From: AL-N1 sp039178835
GTDB taxonomy: Bacteria > Chloroflexota > Chloroflexia > Chloroflexales > Roseiflexaceae
Reading direction: 5' to 3'
DNA length: 64,000 bases
Assembly: GCA_039178835.1 (NCBI GenBank)
Contig: JBCDFA010000001.1
Span: forward strand, 1-64,000
The notes below the pieces were generated by a model that worked only from the letters and a program-made list of their open reading frames with translations, did not search any database and was not told the origin of the DNA. The first letter of the stretch is position 1; the number at the start of each line of letters is the position of its first letter. Made by a program: the position numbers and the translations under genes. Positions 63,344-64,000 of the stretch are shown piece after piece.

Positions 63344-64000
63344 TTACCCCTCATTGATGACAGTTAGCATCTCTGGCACACGGGTAACCTTTACCCGTGG
63401 GCGATCTTGCTCTTGGCCTTGGGTGATTTCATGAGTGTCCAGCACTTTCCAATCACTATAGGTAATATAGTTCGGCTTGCTTTCTCTGAGTACGTTTTCA
63501 ATCAGGGCCGGATCTCTATTTTCATCAGCAATGCCAGTAAGGTGGTTAAGATCTTCTATCATTGAGACAACCGTTGAAACAGCGTCAGGTTTGTTGGTGC
63601 CAATGACACCTGTTGGCCCACGCTTCGCCCAACCGACTACATACTCTCCTTCGTGTGGATCACCGCTGGTGGCATGAATCACGCGCCCCGCAATGTTGGG
63701 GATTTTGTAGGAAACTTCATCGAACGGTACGCCTTCGAGTGGAACACCACGATACCCAACAGAACGCAGTACCAAACCAGCATCAAAAGTCTCAAATGTC
63801 CCTGTGCCACGGGCGCGTAGTCCACCATTTTCATCGACTACAAGATGGTTTTTCTCAATCGTGATCGCTGTTACCTTCCCGTTGTGTCCACGGATTTCTA
63901 CCGGGGATACGAGAAATCGCAGATGAATGTTGCGAGGTCCAGGATGTTCTGTCCGCGCAGCAAACCCACGTAAGATATCTACATTTTTGGTTGCAACCTT
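63344..64000 (-). CDS. FprA-type ferredoxin-NADP reductase (5' end off the window)
   Basis: The C-terminal 218 residues are visible; the frame is open to the window edge, so the FAD-binding N-terminus is missing. RSVGYRGVPLEGVPFDE, GEYVVGWAKRGPTGVIGTNK and the C-terminal tail match the FprA/adrenodoxin-reductase-like family, which transfers electrons between NADPH and ferredoxin. A terminator shared with tRNA-Leu follows. Confidence 0.9.
   Translation of the reverse strand, partial: KVATKNVDILRGFAARTEHPGPRNIHLRFLVSPVEIRGHNGKVTAITIEKNHLVVDENGGLRARGTGTFETFDAGLVLRSVGYRGVPLEGVPFDEVSYKIPNIAGRVIHATSGDPHEGEYVVGWAKRGPTGVIGTNKPDAVSTVVSMIEDLNHLTGIADENRDPALIENVLRESKPNYITYSDWKVLDTHEITQGQEQDRPRVKVTRVPEMLTVINEG

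Noticed and set aside
63132..63434. Plus-strand open frame of 100 codons
   Set aside because: It covers tRNA-Leu, its terminator and part of the reductase gene on the other strand.

Overview
The window reads as a chromosomal segment from a member of the Chloroflexota, most likely close to the class Chloroflexia. This is inferred from gene content, not from a database match: a nuoABCDI block, an FhaA/FhaB-like FHA pair, a large BTAD/AAA regulator, an R3H-domain ATPase, the c-di-AMP receptor DarA beside tmk, and PdxST vitamin B6 synthesis. G+C is moderate by eye, and richer in about 51-60.6 kb than elsewhere. Many genes have clear Shine-Dalgarno sites and sigma70-type promoters. I see no insertion sequence, prophage, CRISPR array or rRNA.

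Layout. 1-3780 (-): respiratory complex I genes nuoA-B-C-D-I, with nuoI running off the edge. 4160-8020 (-): two FHA proteins, an AIM24-family protein and rho. 8.6-14.1 kb (+): alaS, a membrane-anchored baseplate-J-like protein and ruvX. 14.1-23.2 kb (-): a P-loop kinase, a DsbA-like lipoprotein whose active-site codon is an in-frame TGA, a zinc-ribbon membrane protein, then a run pdxS-pdxT-GNAT-like-R3H ATPase-tmk-darA, sodA, and a SufR-like regulator. 23.4-27.3 kb (+): SDR, aminotransferase, small membrane protein, family-2 glycosyltransferase, SIS isomerase. 27.3-41.8 kb: TrkA/TrkH potassium uptake, folD, a UbiB-type kinase, a small four-fold repeat protein, a cation/H+ antiporter, L-2-hydroxyglutarate oxidase, a VWA lipoprotein, MurT and an ECF sigma factor. 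42.1-51 kb: tRNA-Cys, patatin, FAH-family hydrolase, mini-glutaredoxin, two CAP-domain secreted proteins, dprA, a peptide-binding lipoprotein and an M20-like protein lacking key active-site residues. 51-61.8 kb: a polytopic membrane protein, a five-gene minus-strand cluster headed by a 1148-residue BTAD/AAA regulator, and a divergent MBL-fold hydrolase. 62.2-64 kb: a ParB-fold-like protein, tRNA-Leu and the C-terminal part of an FprA-type ferredoxin-NADP reductase.

The most striking observation is at 14784-15611. A lipoprotein with a thioredoxin/DsbA domain is interrupted by a single TGA exactly where the first cysteine of its CPFC motif should be. The same frame continues through the rest of the domain, including the cis-proline loop. 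A hairpin matching bacterial SECIS rules starts just downstream, with its apical loop 21 nt after the TGA. This predicts a Sec-x-x-Cys oxidoreductase. A one-base sequencing or real nonsense change remains the main alternative. No selA, selB, selC or selD is present in the window to confirm it.
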